Below, in pieces: positions 13,156 through 21,008 of a stretch of 52,210 nucleotides of DNA (position 1 is the stretch's first letter; every line of letters begins with the position of its first letter). This stretch comes from Bacteroidota bacterium (lineage in GTDB: Bacteria > Bacteroidota > Bacteroidia > Flavobacteriales_F > PHOS-HE28). Both the position numbers and the translations under genes were made by a program. The stretch spans positions 1 through 52,210 of the forward strand of contig JAKQEI010000250.1 of assembly GCA_029573495.1 (NCBI GenBank). Direction: 5' to 3'. The notes beneath the pieces were generated by a model. That model made no database searches. It worked only from the letters and a program-made list of their open reading frames with translations, and was not told where the DNA came from.

Positions 13156-14634
13156 ATGGCTTCGATGCTGGAAAACATCCTGCAAACAATCGGCGTTGAA
13201 CGCACCAAGCCCACCCCGACCAAGGAAGTGGGTTCCAGCGGCACCGTCATCTATGGCGGCCTGATCGACCACCGCGAAAAGAACGCGGCCCTGACCGGCG
13301 ACCGGCGCTATGCCACGTTTCAGAACCTGATGGTGAACACGTCTGTGGTCGCGGCCAGTGCACGGCACTTCCTGAACCTGATCGCCAAGGCGGACTGGAA
13401 GGTGGAACCGGCGGACGACACCGACGCTGCCAAGCAGGCAGCCGAATTCGTGGAAGAAGTGCTGGACCAGATGGTCACACCGTGGAACCGGATCGTGAGC
13501 AGGCAGGCCACCTACAAGTTCCACGGCTTCGCCACACAGGAATGGGTGGCAGTCAAGCGCAAGGACGGGCGCTATGGCCTGCACGACATCGCCATGCGTC
13601 CGCAGCCGACAATCAAGAAGTGGGACGTGGACGAATTTGGCAACGTGCTTGGCTGCGTGCAGGAGAACCCGACCACGTTCAAGGAAAAGTACCTGCCGCG
13701 TGGCAAGCTGCTTTACACGGTGGACGACACCCTGTCTGACAGCCCTGATGGCCTTGGCCTTGCCCGACAGCTGATCGAACCAGCCGAACGTCTGGAAATG
13801 CTGCTGAAGCTGGAACGTGTCGGCTACGAAAACGATCTGCACGGAATGCCGGTGGCGCGTGCGCCGCTGAACGAACTGCGCAATCTGGTTAAGGCTGGCA
13901 AGATGACACCGGCTAAGCTGGCAGAGTCGATCCAGTTCATGAAGGACTTCGTGCAGTACCACAAGCAGTCGCCCGACCGTGGCATCCTGCTGGACAGCGC
14001 GACCTACCGCAACGTGGACGAAGCGCAGTCCCCGTCATCCATCCGCAAGTGGGATGTGGAAATGATGCGCGGCGATGGCGCTGGCACCATCCACGCCAAC
14101 ATCCACAACGCCATCGAACGCATCAACCGTGAAATGGCCCGGATCACGGGCACCGAATTCATGCTGCTGGGATCGGACGGCGGTGCCTATGCACTGTCAG
14201 CTGACAAGACCAGCAACTTCTACAGGCTGGTGGACAGCGCACTGACCGAACTTGGCCAGTCGGCTGAATGGGACATCCTGTGGCCGCTGTGGAAGCTGAA
14301 CGGTCTGGACGAAGACCTGATGCCGAAGCTGAAGCCGGAAGCCATCCAGTTCCGTGACGTGGAGAATATCACCAGGGCACTGAAGGACATGGCGCAGGCT
14401 GGCGTGACACTGGACCCGCGTGACCCGGCCTGCGAAGAAGTGCGCGATCTTCTGGGCTTGTCGAAGACGCCGATGGAACTGATCGAAGAAGTCATGGACC
14501 AGAAGAACAGCATGATCGCCGGGCTTCGGACAGCTGGCGCTGATGCACTGAACGACGATCCCGGCAGCACCCCGCCGTCCACCGAAGACGCCGACGATGA
14601 CGTGCCTGATCCTGAAGAAGACGACAGCAACTAG
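13156..14634 (+). CDS. Portal protein (Mu gp29/DUF935-like)
   Basis: The 492-residue protein forms the dodecameric ring at the DNA-entry vertex. Typical features are NTSVVAASARHFLNLIAKADWKV, FHGFATQEWVAVKRKDGRYGL, and the C-terminal RINREMARITGTEFMLLGSDGGAY. The tail is acidic (DADDDVPDPEEDDSN). Order after terminase and before connectors and the Mu F-like gene supports the call. A start with CTGAAGGACTCACCATG is well placed. Confidence 0.85.
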   Translation: MASMLENILQTIGVERTKPTPTKEVGSSGTVIYGGLIDHREKNAALTGDRRYATFQNLMVNTSVVAASARHFLNLIAKADWKVEPADDTDAAKQAAEFVEEVLDQMVTPWNRIVSRQATYKFHGFATQEWVAVKRKDGRYGLHDIAMRPQPTIKKWDVDEFGNVLGCVQENPTTFKEKYLPRGKLLYTVDDTLSDSPDGLGLARQLIEPAERLEMLLKLERVGYENDLHGMPVARAPLNELRNLVKAGKMTPAKLAESIQFMKDFVQYHKQSPDRGILLDSATYRNVDEAQSPSSIRKWDVEMMRGDGAGTIHANIHNAIERINREMARITGTEFMLLGSDGGAYALSADKTSNFYRLVDSALTELGQSAEWDILWPLWKLNGLDEDLMPKLKPEAIQFRDVENITRALKDMAQAGVTLDPRDPACEEVRDLLGLSKTPMELIEEVMDQKNSMIAGLRTAGADALNDDPGSTPPSTEDADDDVPDPEEDDSN

Positions 14635-14645
14635 GAGACAAGACG

Positions 14646-14993
14646 ATGACGCACAAAGTCCGTGGCAAGATGCTGGCCACCAACCTGATCGGCGGCTATG
14701 ACGGCACGGTGGAAGAAAGCGAAACCAGCTTCACCATTGCCACCCGCCTGCACCAGTATAAGTTCGTGCGCGCCACCAACGCGGGCGCAATCGCGGTGAC
14801 TATCCCTGCGAACCTGAACTGGAAGGATGGCGACTGGACGCAGATCGTTCAAGGTGGCGCTGGCGCAGTCACTGTGACCGGCGCGTCCGGCGTGACCGTC
14901 AACGGCACAGACGGTGGTGAGAAGGCCACGACCGCCGCCTATGGTGCGCTGCACATCCGCTGCATCGGCAACAACGAATTCATGATCCTGTAA
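14646..14993 (+). CDS. Small beta-rich structural protein, probable decoration or fibre-like
   Basis: TAGGAGACAAGACGATG is the start type used through the structural operon. The 115-residue protein has the pattern VRATNAGAIAVTIPANLNW...IVQGGAGAVTVTGASGVTVNG...FMIL, a short beta-sandwich/beta-helix element common in phage decoration and tail-fibre proteins. Its place between portal and connector suggests a capsid or neck surface protein. Confidence 0.5.
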   Translation: MTHKVRGKMLATNLIGGYDGTVEESETSFTIATRLHQYKFVRATNAGAIAVTIPANLNWKDGDWTQIVQGGAGAVTVTGASGVTVNGTDGGEKATTAAYGALHIRCIGNNEFMIL

Positions 14994-15002
14994 GGAACGA
15001 CC

Positions 15003-15599
15003 ATGGGCACAGTCATGATCCCAGCCAGCGGCGGCACGGAATTCAACGTCTATGGCACGCAGGCGGCAGCCACGATCTACTTCACCGGCAGCCCGAACGC
15101 GGCTGTGTGGAATGCACTGGACGCAGATGCACAGGCACGGCTGATGGTGCAGGCCACCCGGCTGTTCGAACGCCTGCTGTGGGACGGCAGCAAAGTGGCG
15201 GAAGATCAGGTGCTGGCCTTCCCGCGCACTGGGCTGACGGACCGCAACGGGATGCCGCTGCCTACGGATGCCGTGCCCACCATCGTGGAAGAAGCGGCCT
15301 ATGAACTGGCGCTGATCCTGAACAGCAGCACGGACGTGTTGAACAAGCCCACAACCGGCACCAACGTGAAGCGGCTGAAGGCAGGATCGGTGGAGATTGA
15401 AAACTTCCGGCCCACGGACACCACGTCCACCCGGCTGCCGCAGATCGTCCACGAAATGGTCGGCCTGTGGCTGCGCGGCAGTGACGGCGACCGTGGCTAC
15501 TACTACGGCGCGGACGAATCGCGCTACACCGCACCCGATCCGGTGGACGACAAGGAAGACCAAGCGGATCGCGGCGACTTCGACCTGATTGGCACCTGA
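15003..15599 (+). CDS. Head-tail connector protein (DnaT-like family)
   Basis: Residues about 35-110 (WNALDADAQARLMVQATRLF, FPRTGLTDRNGMPLPTDAVP, EEAAYELALIL) match the phage family annotated as DnaT-like; in this genome position it is a head-tail adaptor. The acidic C-terminus (PVDDKEDQADRGDFD) is not conserved in my memory of the family. It lies between portal and further neck genes. Confidence 0.7.
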   Translation: MGTVMIPASGGTEFNVYGTQAAATIYFTGSPNAAVWNALDADAQARLMVQATRLFERLLWDGSKVAEDQVLAFPRTGLTDRNGMPLPTDAVPTIVEEAAYELALILNSSTDVLNKPTTGTNVKRLKAGSVEIENFRPTDTTSTRLPQIVHEMVGLWLRGSDGDRGYYYGADESRYTAPDPVDDKEDQADRGDFDLIGT

Positions 15600-15600
15600 C

Positions 15601-15981
15601 ATGATTGGCGGCTTCCGACAGCCCAGCGTTCCGATCCAGCCCGAAGTGCCCAGCAATCAGGACTTCCACATCCGCACCCATGACTGGTGCCGGGTGTGCG
15701 TGTTCCGGCCAGACGGTGCAGTGCTGAACTGGCAATTCCTGTTGCAGATCATGTTCGCGGATCAGCCGGACGGCAAGATCGCCGCGCAGATACATGCGAC
15801 AATGTATGACGACGAAGGGCGATATGCGGCCATTGCCTTCGGCCCGTTCTATGATAACGTGACCTTGTATCAAGCATGGGACCGCATCACTGCCGATCCG
15901 GCAGACGTGGGGCGGAACCTTCACCAACTGGTCACGACAGCAAAGGAACAGGACGAAGATGAAGATGATACTGCCACCTGA
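15601..15981 (+). CDS. Hypothetical protein in head-tail region (126 aa)
   Basis: The ATG at 15601 follows the connector stop by one base; an in-frame TTG at 15589 is less likely. The protein is mixed alpha/beta (HDWCRVCVFRPDGAVLNWQF) and ends acidic (KEQDEDEDDTAT). It overlaps the next gene by 23 bases. Function unknown. Confidence 0.6.
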   Translation: MIGGFRQPSVPIQPEVPSNQDFHIRTHDWCRVCVFRPDGAVLNWQFLLQIMFADQPDGKIAAQIHATMYDDEGRYAAIAFGPFYDNVTLYQAWDRITADPADVGRNLHQLVTTAKEQDEDEDDTAT

Positions 15982-16246
15982 CGCCAGCCGCGTTCAGCTG
16001 TTTGACGATCACGGCAACAACATCACGCACCTGTTCAAGATCGCGTCCATCACAGTGCAGCCAATCAACGCAACCAATCCGCGCACCATCGTCAACCTTG
16101 CACTGACCAACGTGGAAGTGGAACTTGAACTGGTGAAGGATCACGCGGTGGTGTACGATCAGGACGCATACTTGGCGCACGAAAAGCGCATGGCGATGGA
16201 TCAGAAAGCCGACTGGCAAGCCCTGACCAACGCTAAACCTTCATAG
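15959..16246 (+). CDS. Hypothetical protein (95 aa)
   Basis: A beta-rich protein (SRVQLFDDHGNNITHLFKIASITVQP) with a helical C-terminus. Its start lies within the acidic tail codons of the previous gene; a second ATG at 15965 is possible. The layout could suit a small virion or accessory protein. No family recognised. Confidence 0.6.
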   Translation: MKMILPPDASRVQLFDDHGNNITHLFKIASITVQPINATNPRTIVNLALTNVEVELELVKDHAVVYDQDAYLAHEKRMAMDQKADWQALTNAKPS

Positions 16247-16257
16247 GAGACACGACG

Positions 16258-16389
16258 ATGGACTTCACTGATGGCATTTGGTTCGCACTGGTCGCAGTCG
16301 GCCTGACCTACTGGATGGTGCGCAGGTATATGCGCTATGGCTTCCTGCCACATGAAGGATGGAAGGGACATGGTGCCGCATGGTGGTGA
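16258..16389 (+). CDS. Tiny single-TM protein (43 aa)
   Basis: TAGGAGACACGACGATG, a full structural-type leader, marks the start. One TM helix, about residues 5-22 (DGIWFALVAVGLTYWMVRRY), is followed by a basic/aromatic tail. First of a cluster of very small membrane proteins in the head-tail region. Confidence 0.6.
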   Translation: MDFTDGIWFALVAVGLTYWMVRRYMRYGFLPHEGWKGHGAAWW

Positions 16390-16489
16390 ACTGTCCGATC
16401 TGGACAAGCTGATCAGCCTGTGTGTCATGGGTGTGATCGTTTGCGCCATGTACATCATGGCCACTGATACAGGAGACTGGGAACTATGA
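16370..16489 (+). CDS. Tiny single-TM protein (39 aa)
   Basis: It overlaps the previous gene by 20 bases in another frame and the next by ATGA. The hydrophobic segment is about residues 14-31 (LISLCVMGVIVCAMYIMA). Function unknown. Confidence 0.5.
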   Translation: MVPHGGELSDLDKLISLCVMGVIVCAMYIMATDTGDWEL

Positions 16490-16848
16490 AGACGCACATG
16501 CTTCTGCGCACCAACGAAGGCGGCCAGTGGAAGACCGTGACGGGTGCCATCGCTGACGGCTGGGCAACCTACGACAACGTGGACGACTGCCTGACGTGGC
16601 AGAACCGGCTGTCGGATCGCAAGCTGCTGAACCATGACGTGGCGCAGGTGATCTGTGTGCCGGAAGACAAGCTGGCCGCGTTCACCGAAGCTGAAGCCAA
16701 GGGTGCCAGCACACAACAGCTGGTTGCTACCAGCCCGGCGAATGGCTTCGACCTGTGGCCCGAAGGCGCGATGCTTCTGGGCATCGGTGCGGTGATCCTG
16801 TTCGGGATCGGCGTTCTGCGGGCAGTGGCCAACAGGCGCTGGCTGTGA
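16486..16848 (+). CDS. Protein with C-terminal membrane anchor (120 aa)
   Basis: The N-terminal ~85 residues are soluble (MLLRTNEGGQWKTVTGAIADG, Trp-rich), and a single TM helix lies near residues 92-112 (EGAMLLGIGAVILFGIGVL), followed by basic residues. That suggests a tail-anchored inner-membrane protein with its N-domain in the cytoplasm. Unusual for the head-tail gene region. No family recognised. Confidence 0.6.
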   Translation: MKTHMLLRTNEGGQWKTVTGAIADGWATYDNVDDCLTWQNRLSDRKLLNHDVAQVICVPEDKLAAFTEAEAKGASTQQLVATSPANGFDLWPEGAMLLGIGAVILFGIGVLRAVANRRWL

Positions 16849-16849
16849 C

Positions 16850-16960
16850 ATGCTTCCCTTCTTGCCACCAGAACCGCCGGACTGGCCAGTCACGGCCATC
16901 ATCCTGCTGGTGATTGTGGCAGGGATCGGAATGCAACTGGCCTACCACTGGCCGAAGTAG
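16850..16960 (+). CDS. Tiny single-TM protein (36 aa)
   Basis: It starts one base after the previous stop. A proline-rich start (MLPFLPPEPPDWP) precedes one TM helix (VTAIILLVIVAGIGMQLAY). Function unknown. Confidence 0.5.
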   Translation: MLPFLPPEPPDWPVTAIILLVIVAGIGMQLAYHWPK

Positions 16961-16971
16961 GAGTGATCACG

Positions 16972-17349
16972 ATGCCTAACCTGTTCGGAATCGACATTGC
17001 AGCGCAGGTGGCAGCGGCCTTCAGCGGACAGCTGGTGCCGGGCACCATCACCCGGACGGCATACGGCAGCCGCACACCGGGCAGCCTGACGGCTGGCGGC
17101 GCACAGACCACCACCACCGTGACCTTCGAAGGGATCAAGGATGGCGTGGCGAAGAAGTACCGCGACGAAGACACCACGATCCGTGTGGGTGACGTGGCGA
17201 TCCTGATGCTGGCTGGATCGTTCAGCACTGCGGGCTTCATTCCCCAGAACGACGATCAGGTGACAATAGAGGGCGACACCTACAAGATCATGCGCACGCT
17301 GGAACGCGACCCGGCGGCGGCCACATATCTGGTGCTGGGCAGGAAGTAA
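16972..17349 (+). CDS. Neck/head-closure-like protein (125 aa)
   Basis: TAGGAGTGATCACGATG sets the start (an upstream in-frame GTG at 16963 is less likely). The beta-rich sequence (VPGTITRTAYG, YRDEDTTIRVGDVAILMLAGSF, DQVTIEGDTYKIMRTLERDP, YLVLGRK) resembles small head-completion or tail-attachment proteins. It overlaps the Mu F-like gene by one base. Confidence 0.6.
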   Translation: MPNLFGIDIAAQVAAAFSGQLVPGTITRTAYGSRTPGSLTAGGAQTTTTVTFEGIKDGVAKKYRDEDTTIRVGDVAILMLAGSFSTAGFIPQNDDQVTIEGDTYKIMRTLERDPAAATYLVLGRK

Positions 17350-18293
17350 TGGCCACCACTGAAAAGCTGATCGAAGACCTGCTGAACAAGATGGAACCGG
17401 CGCTGGCTGCTGCCTTTCGGGCGACCATCCAGCGGATGCGTGCCGACATCAACCTGACCTTGCTTGCCCAGCTGCTGGGTGCCGGGCGCATTGACGAAGC
17501 ACTGTCTGGTGTCCTGTCCGGGTTCGACAGCTTCGCGGACACGGCCAACGGTGCCTTCATCAACAGCGGGCAGGCCACGGCAACCTTCATGGCCCAGCAG
17601 ATTGGCGTCACCGTCAGCTTCGACATCGTGAACCAGAGGGCGGTGGACCAGATGCAGTCAAACAAGCTGCGGCTGATCCGCGAGTTCACGCAGGAACAAC
17701 GGGACGTGCTGCGCAACCGGATGACAGAAGGCATACGTGATGGCGTGAACCCACGGCAGCAAGCCGTCACGTTCCGCAACAGTGTCGGCCTGACAGAACG
17801 GCAGGCGGCGGCTGTCAGCAACTACCGCCGGATGCTGGAAGAACTGGACACCGAAGCCCTGAACCGCAAGCTGCGGGACGCACGCTTCGACCGCACGCTG
17901 CTGAACGCGGTGCGTGACGGCAAGGCGCTGGATCAGGCGACCATCGACAGAATGGTCGAACGCTACGGCGAACGGTATGTGAAATACCGCAGCGAAGTGA
18001 TCGGGCGCACCGAAGCCCTGCGATCTGTCCACATGGGAACGCAGGAAGCCTTTCAGCAGGCTGTGCAGAACGGCACGCTGGACCCGACCGACTTGGTGCA
18101 GGAGTGGCACAGCGCGAAGGACAGCCGCGTGCGCGACAGCCATAGGACCATGAACGGGCAGAAGCGACCCTTCGGTCTTCCCTTTACATCGGGCGACGGG
18201 AACGCCTTAATGTTCCCCGGCGATCCGTCAGCACCAGCTGCGGAAACTGTCCAATGCAGGTGCAGTGTCAGCACAAGGATCAAATCGCTGTGA
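17349..18293 (+). CDS. Mu F-like minor head (head morphogenesis) protein
   Basis: The C-terminal domain carries the Mu F/SPP1 gp7 signature: VIGRTEALRSVHMGTQEAF, EWHSAKDSRVRDSHRTMNGQ (from about residue 252), FTSGDGNALMFPGDPS and AAETVQCRCSV. These minor head proteins sit inside the capsid near the portal and may enter the cell with the DNA. The N-terminal part is helical. Position between neck genes and the protease is slightly unusual because two small genes intervene. Confidence 0.88.
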   Translation: MATTEKLIEDLLNKMEPALAAAFRATIQRMRADINLTLLAQLLGAGRIDEALSGVLSGFDSFADTANGAFINSGQATATFMAQQIGVTVSFDIVNQRAVDQMQSNKLRLIREFTQEQRDVLRNRMTEGIRDGVNPRQQAVTFRNSVGLTERQAAAVSNYRRMLEELDTEALNRKLRDARFDRTLLNAVRDGKALDQATIDRMVERYGERYVKYRSEVIGRTEALRSVHMGTQEAFQQAVQNGTLDPTDLVQEWHSAKDSRVRDSHRTMNGQKRPFGLPFTSGDGNALMFPGDPSAPAAETVQCRCSVSTRIKSL

Positions 18294-18565
18294 CAGACAA
18301 GGACGAAGTGTGGTTGATCGAACAACTGGACAGCAGCTGGGAATCACCCATGTTTGCGTCCATGGATCACTGTTCCCCGACACACACCGATCCCGTCCGG
18401 TGGACGCAGTTCTACAGCAAGGCGGTGTGGTTCGCCCGGCGCGAAGACGCGGACAACTTCGCCCGCGTGATGCTGCCGGGCACTGGCGTCCGCATCTGCG
18501 CACACATCCGGCTGAACGATGCGTTAACCATGCCGCACACAATCTATCGCGCCGGGAAGGTGTAG
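18290..18565 (+). CDS. Small accessory protein (91 aa), WLIE-type
   Basis: I favour the GTG at 18290, which overlaps the Mu F stop (GTGA); an upstream ATG at 18254 would give 103 residues. The pattern VWLIEQLDSSWESP...TDPVRWTQFYSKAVWFARREDADNFA resembles small phage proteins of the type WLIE...W(T)...A..F..K..A, of unknown function. Its 3' end contains a TTAACC element of a promoter candidate. Confidence 0.5.
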   Translation: MTDKDEVWLIEQLDSSWESPMFASMDHCSPTHTDPVRWTQFYSKAVWFARREDADNFARVMLPGTGVRICAHIRLNDALTMPHTIYRAGKV

Positions 18566-18575
18566 CTGCTAAGGT
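18524..18575 (+). promoter_or_regulatory. Weak cassette promoter candidate (TTAACC ... TAAGGT)
   Basis: TTAACC at 18524 is 46 bases upstream of TAAGGT (18570-18575), close to the 45-base spacing of the stronger examples. No good -35 is present between them (TCGCGC at the expected place). The next ATG is 34 bases from the -10. Confidence 0.3.
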
Positions 18576-18603
18576 CTTCTCCGTCGAACAGGAGAACTGA
18601 CCA

Positions 18604-18969
18604 ATGACCAAGCGTAACGACTTCTCAACCGCCTATATCTTTGACGAAGCCACCAGCGATGAAGGCATGCTGAAGGCTGATGCCGCTTCGTTCCACGCAT
18701 TCAACCCGAACGGTGTAACGGAACTTCTGCCGGACAGCGAAGACTTCAGTCACAAGGGCATCTTCCTGTCTGGGCTTTGCCTGCTGTACAGCCGTCACGA
18801 AAACTGCCACGCCCGCCGTCTGCGCGATTATGCCATGCGCCGCAAGGCGTTCACGTGGGCTGACTTGCGTTACTGCGTGAACGGGATCAAGCGGGATGCA
18901 GAACGTGCCAAGTCGGCAATGGCCGAAATGAAGGAAGCCCACGACAAGAAGGAAGGGGAAGCAGCATGA
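18604..18969 (+). CDS. Hypothetical protein (121 aa), cassette gene
   Basis: The leader AACAGGAGAACTGACCAATG identifies a cassette gene inside the head operon. The C-terminal ~35 residues are a charged helix (KRDAERAKSAMAEMKEAHDKK). The middle has HENCHARRLRDYAMRRKAFTW. It overlaps the next gene by ATGA. No family recognised. Confidence 0.6.
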   Translation: MTKRNDFSTAYIFDEATSDEGMLKADAASFHAFNPNGVTELLPDSEDFSHKGIFLSGLCLLYSRHENCHARRLRDYAMRRKAFTWADLRYCVNGIKRDAERAKSAMAEMKEAHDKKEGEAA

Positions 18970-19286
18970 TCCACGTCTATGAATATGATGGAGAATTGGC
19001 GCGGCGGCGCTGGTCCTTCAGCCAGTCCGGCGCACTGTATGGCAACACCCAGTTGGTGCTGAAGGAATACGCGGAAGAAACCCGTGAAAGCAAATCCAAG
19101 CGCAGGTGGCGCGACAACAAGTGGGACAGTTTTGACGAACGTCACTACCACAGCAAGCTGCCGCGTCCGACCGAAGTTCCAGACTGGGTGATGCGTGACG
19201 CCATCAGGCAGCTGCCGGTGGATGTGTTCATCGGCTGGACCAACATGGAATCGAAGTTGAAGACGTTCAAGATCAGCGCCGTCTAA
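18966..19286 (+). CDS. Hypothetical basic protein (106 aa)
   Basis: A mixed, basic protein (YEYDGELARRRWSF, ESKSKRRWRDNKWDS) translationally coupled to the previous gene. It closes the insert between the Mu F-like gene and the protease and is followed by a strong terminator. Function unknown. Confidence 0.6.
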   Translation: MIHVYEYDGELARRRWSFSQSGALYGNTQLVLKEYAEETRESKSKRRWRDNKWDSFDERHYHSKLPRPTEVPDWVMRDAIRQLPVDVFIGWTNMESKLKTFKISAV

Positions 19287-19336
19287 GGACAGGCGCATCG
19301 TTCCGGGCACTTTGGTCAGTTCACCCGGAACACAGA

Positions 19337-19372
19337 AGCAGGCCACTGGAAACGGTGGCCTGCTTTTTTTTT
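19337..19372 (+). terminator. Strong Rho-independent terminator
   Basis: AGCAGGCCAC (19337-19346) pairs with GTGGCCTGCT (19355-19364), 10 bp with an 8-base loop, followed directly by nine T. This is the clearest terminator in the window and separates the small-gene insert from the protease/capsid genes. A weak TGGTCG-N16-TAATGA promoter-like pair (19377-19404) follows. Confidence 0.92.
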
Positions 19373-19438
19373 GTGTTGGTCGATCCGTTAACCCGTGCTA
19401 ATGATCGTGGTTAATCCCGAATTGATCGCAGGATGACC

Positions 19439-19843
19439 ATGACCGAATTCCACACCCAGTCCGAAGTGTCCGTCGCCAAGGTGGATGAAACCCTTGGCCT
19501 TGTGTTCGGCTTCGCTGTTGTCTGCAAGGTGGATGGCAAGGACTACTACGACAGCCAGAACGACCACATTCCTGAAGACGCGATGCTGAAGGCAGCGTCC
19601 GAATTCATGGAGAACAGCCGGGTGGCCAAGGACATGCACCAAGGCGACCAGATCGGCAACGTGGTCTTCGCCTTTCCGCTGACCGGCGATGTGGCCAAGG
19701 CACTGGGGATCGTTACCAAGCAAACTGGCCTTTTGATAGGCATGAAGCCCGGCCCGGCGATCTTGGAGAAGTATAAGTCCGGCGAGTACACCGGCTTCAG
19801 CATCGGTGGCCGCCGTGTCGAAGATCAGGAAGTGGAGTTCTAA
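19439..19843 (+). CDS. XkdF-like prohead protease
   Basis: The sequence follows the PBSX XkdF pattern: LGLVFGFAVVCKVDGKDYYD, NDHIPEDAMLKAASEFM, KDMHQGDQIGNVVFAFP (candidate catalytic His), then a C-terminal SGEYTGFSIGGRRVEDQ (candidate catalytic Ser). XkdF proteins are regarded as putative serine-type head proteases acting before or with the scaffold. Two ATGs are close (19433 and 19439); AGGA overlaps the first, so the second is better spaced. The scaffold gene follows after 3 bases. Confidence 0.75.
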   Translation: MTEFHTQSEVSVAKVDETLGLVFGFAVVCKVDGKDYYDSQNDHIPEDAMLKAASEFMENSRVAKDMHQGDQIGNVVFAFPLTGDVAKALGIVTKQTGLLIGMKPGPAILEKYKSGEYTGFSIGGRRVEDQEVEF

Positions 19844-19846
19844 GCC

Positions 19847-20980
19847 ATGCCCAAGCAGACGAAGCGGATCATGCGTGCGTTCAAGCTGGACGAAATCAGC
19901 GCCGTGACCGTGCCTGCACAGGGCGCGGCCACCATGGCGATCATGAAGCGTGCCAAACCCGTGCAGAAGCTGGCCATGCTTCTGACGGACGTGGACGGGC
20001 ACAGCCACCTGATCTACGACATCGAAGAAATGGCTGGCACGACCAGCTGGTCTGTCGATTCGAACGGTGCCGACCATAACCATCCGTGGATGAAGGATAT
20101 GGAAGGCAACATCATCGTGGGTGCTGCCGCTGGGCACACGCACAAAATCGTCAAGAAAGTCCTTGCGGCTGTTTCGGTTAACGAATATGGTAAATCCTCA
20201 TTTACCATAATCGACGCCGAAGTGGCTGACGTGGACACCACACAGGAGACTGAAACCATGACCACCAAGACTGTGGAAGCCCAGCTGGAAGAAGCACAGG
20301 CTGAACTTGCCAAGGCTGCCGAAACCAAGGCTGCACTGGAAGCCCGGATCGCCAAGGCTGAATCCATCGCTTCCCTGACGGATGTGGAGAAGGCGCACTT
20401 CGACACGCTGGCCGACGCCGACAAGGATGCGTTCCTTGCCAAGTCCGCCGCTGACCGTTCCAAGGACATCGCCAAGGCAGCTGACGCCGATGCCGTTGTC
20501 TACACCGCCCGCGACGGTTCGGAGTTCCGCAAGTCGGATGACCCGCGCCTGATCGCCATGGCGAAGAAGATGGACGCTGACGCAGAAGAACTGGCCAAGG
20601 CCAAGGCTGACGCCGAAGACGCTGCGTTCACCAAGGCAGCCGAAGGCGACTATGCCGGTCTGCCGGGTGAAGTCGCCCACCGCGTGGCACTTCTGAAGGC
20701 AGTCGCTGGCATCGAAGACGAAGCCACCCGCACCGCCGTCGAAACCATGCTGAAGGCACAGGCTTCTGCGCTGGAAAAGGCCACCACCACCATCGGCACT
20801 TCGGCCACCAGGCCGACCGCTGAAAGTGGCCCGGCTGTGTCCAAGGCTGACGCAAACGCCCGTCTGGAAAAGATGGCCGCCGACTACGCCGAAGAACACA
20901 AGATCACCAAGGAAAAGGCCATGGGCTTCGTCCTTGATACCGAAGAAGGTGCACGGCTTTACGAAGCCGTGGCCTGCTAA
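19847..20980 (+). CDS. Scaffold-type capsid assembly protein with protease-linked N-terminal domain
   Basis: Residues 1-35 (ISAVTVPAQGAATMAIMKRAK) resemble the segment that closes phage prohead proteases. Residues about 45-105 contain a His-rich motif (DGHSHLIYDI, DHNHPWMKDMEGNII, AAAGHTHKI). From residue 138 on it is an Ala/Glu/Lys-rich coiled-coil scaffold. A strong ribosome site inside the gene makes a shorter scaffold start likely (see the nested entry). The protein should line the procapsid and be removed or cleaved on maturation. Confidence 0.65.
   Translation: MPKQTKRIMRAFKLDEISAVTVPAQGAATMAIMKRAKPVQKLAMLLTDVDGHSHLIYDIEEMAGTTSWSVDSNGADHNHPWMKDMEGNIIVGAAAGHTHKIVKKVLAAVSVNEYGKSSFTIIDAEVADVDTTQETETMTTKTVEAQLEEAQAELAKAAETKAALEARIAKAESIASLTDVEKAHFDTLADADKDAFLAKSAADRSKDIAKAADADAVVYTARDGSEFRKSDDPRLIAMAKKMDADAEELAKAKADAEDAAFTKAAEGDYAGLPGEVAHRVALLKAVAGIEDEATRTAVETMLKAQASALEKATTTIGTSATRPTAESGPAVSKADANARLEKMAADYAEEHKITKEKAMGFVLDTEEGARLYEAVAC
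20244..20260 (+). promoter_or_regulatory. Internal ribosome binding site and in-frame start
   Basis: AGGAG (20244-20248) lies 9 bases before an in-frame ATG (20258) in CACAGGAGACTGAAACCATG, matching the leader type of ordinary genes here. Codons on either side stay open, so both products can be made. Confidence 0.7.
20258..20980 (+). CDS. Nested in-frame scaffold protein (240 aa, internal start)
   Basis: Translation from the internal ATG would give only the coiled-coil part (begins MTTKTVEAQLEEAQAELAK), with no protease-linked or His-rich domain. Phages such as lambda make protease-scaffold fusions plus a free scaffold from an internal start (C/Nu3), and the same logic fits here. Whether both forms are made is an inference from the ribosome site. 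Confidence 0.6.
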   Translation: MTTKTVEAQLEEAQAELAKAAETKAALEARIAKAESIASLTDVEKAHFDTLADADKDAFLAKSAADRSKDIAKAADADAVVYTARDGSEFRKSDDPRLIAMAKKMDADAEELAKAKADAEDAAFTKAAEGDYAGLPGEVAHRVALLKAVAGIEDEATRTAVETMLKAQASALEKATTTIGTSATRPTAESGPAVSKADANARLEKMAADYAEEHKITKEKAMGFVLDTEEGARLYEAVAC

Positions 20981-21008
20981 ACCAAACCGCCAGTAGGAGA
21001 CAAGACCC

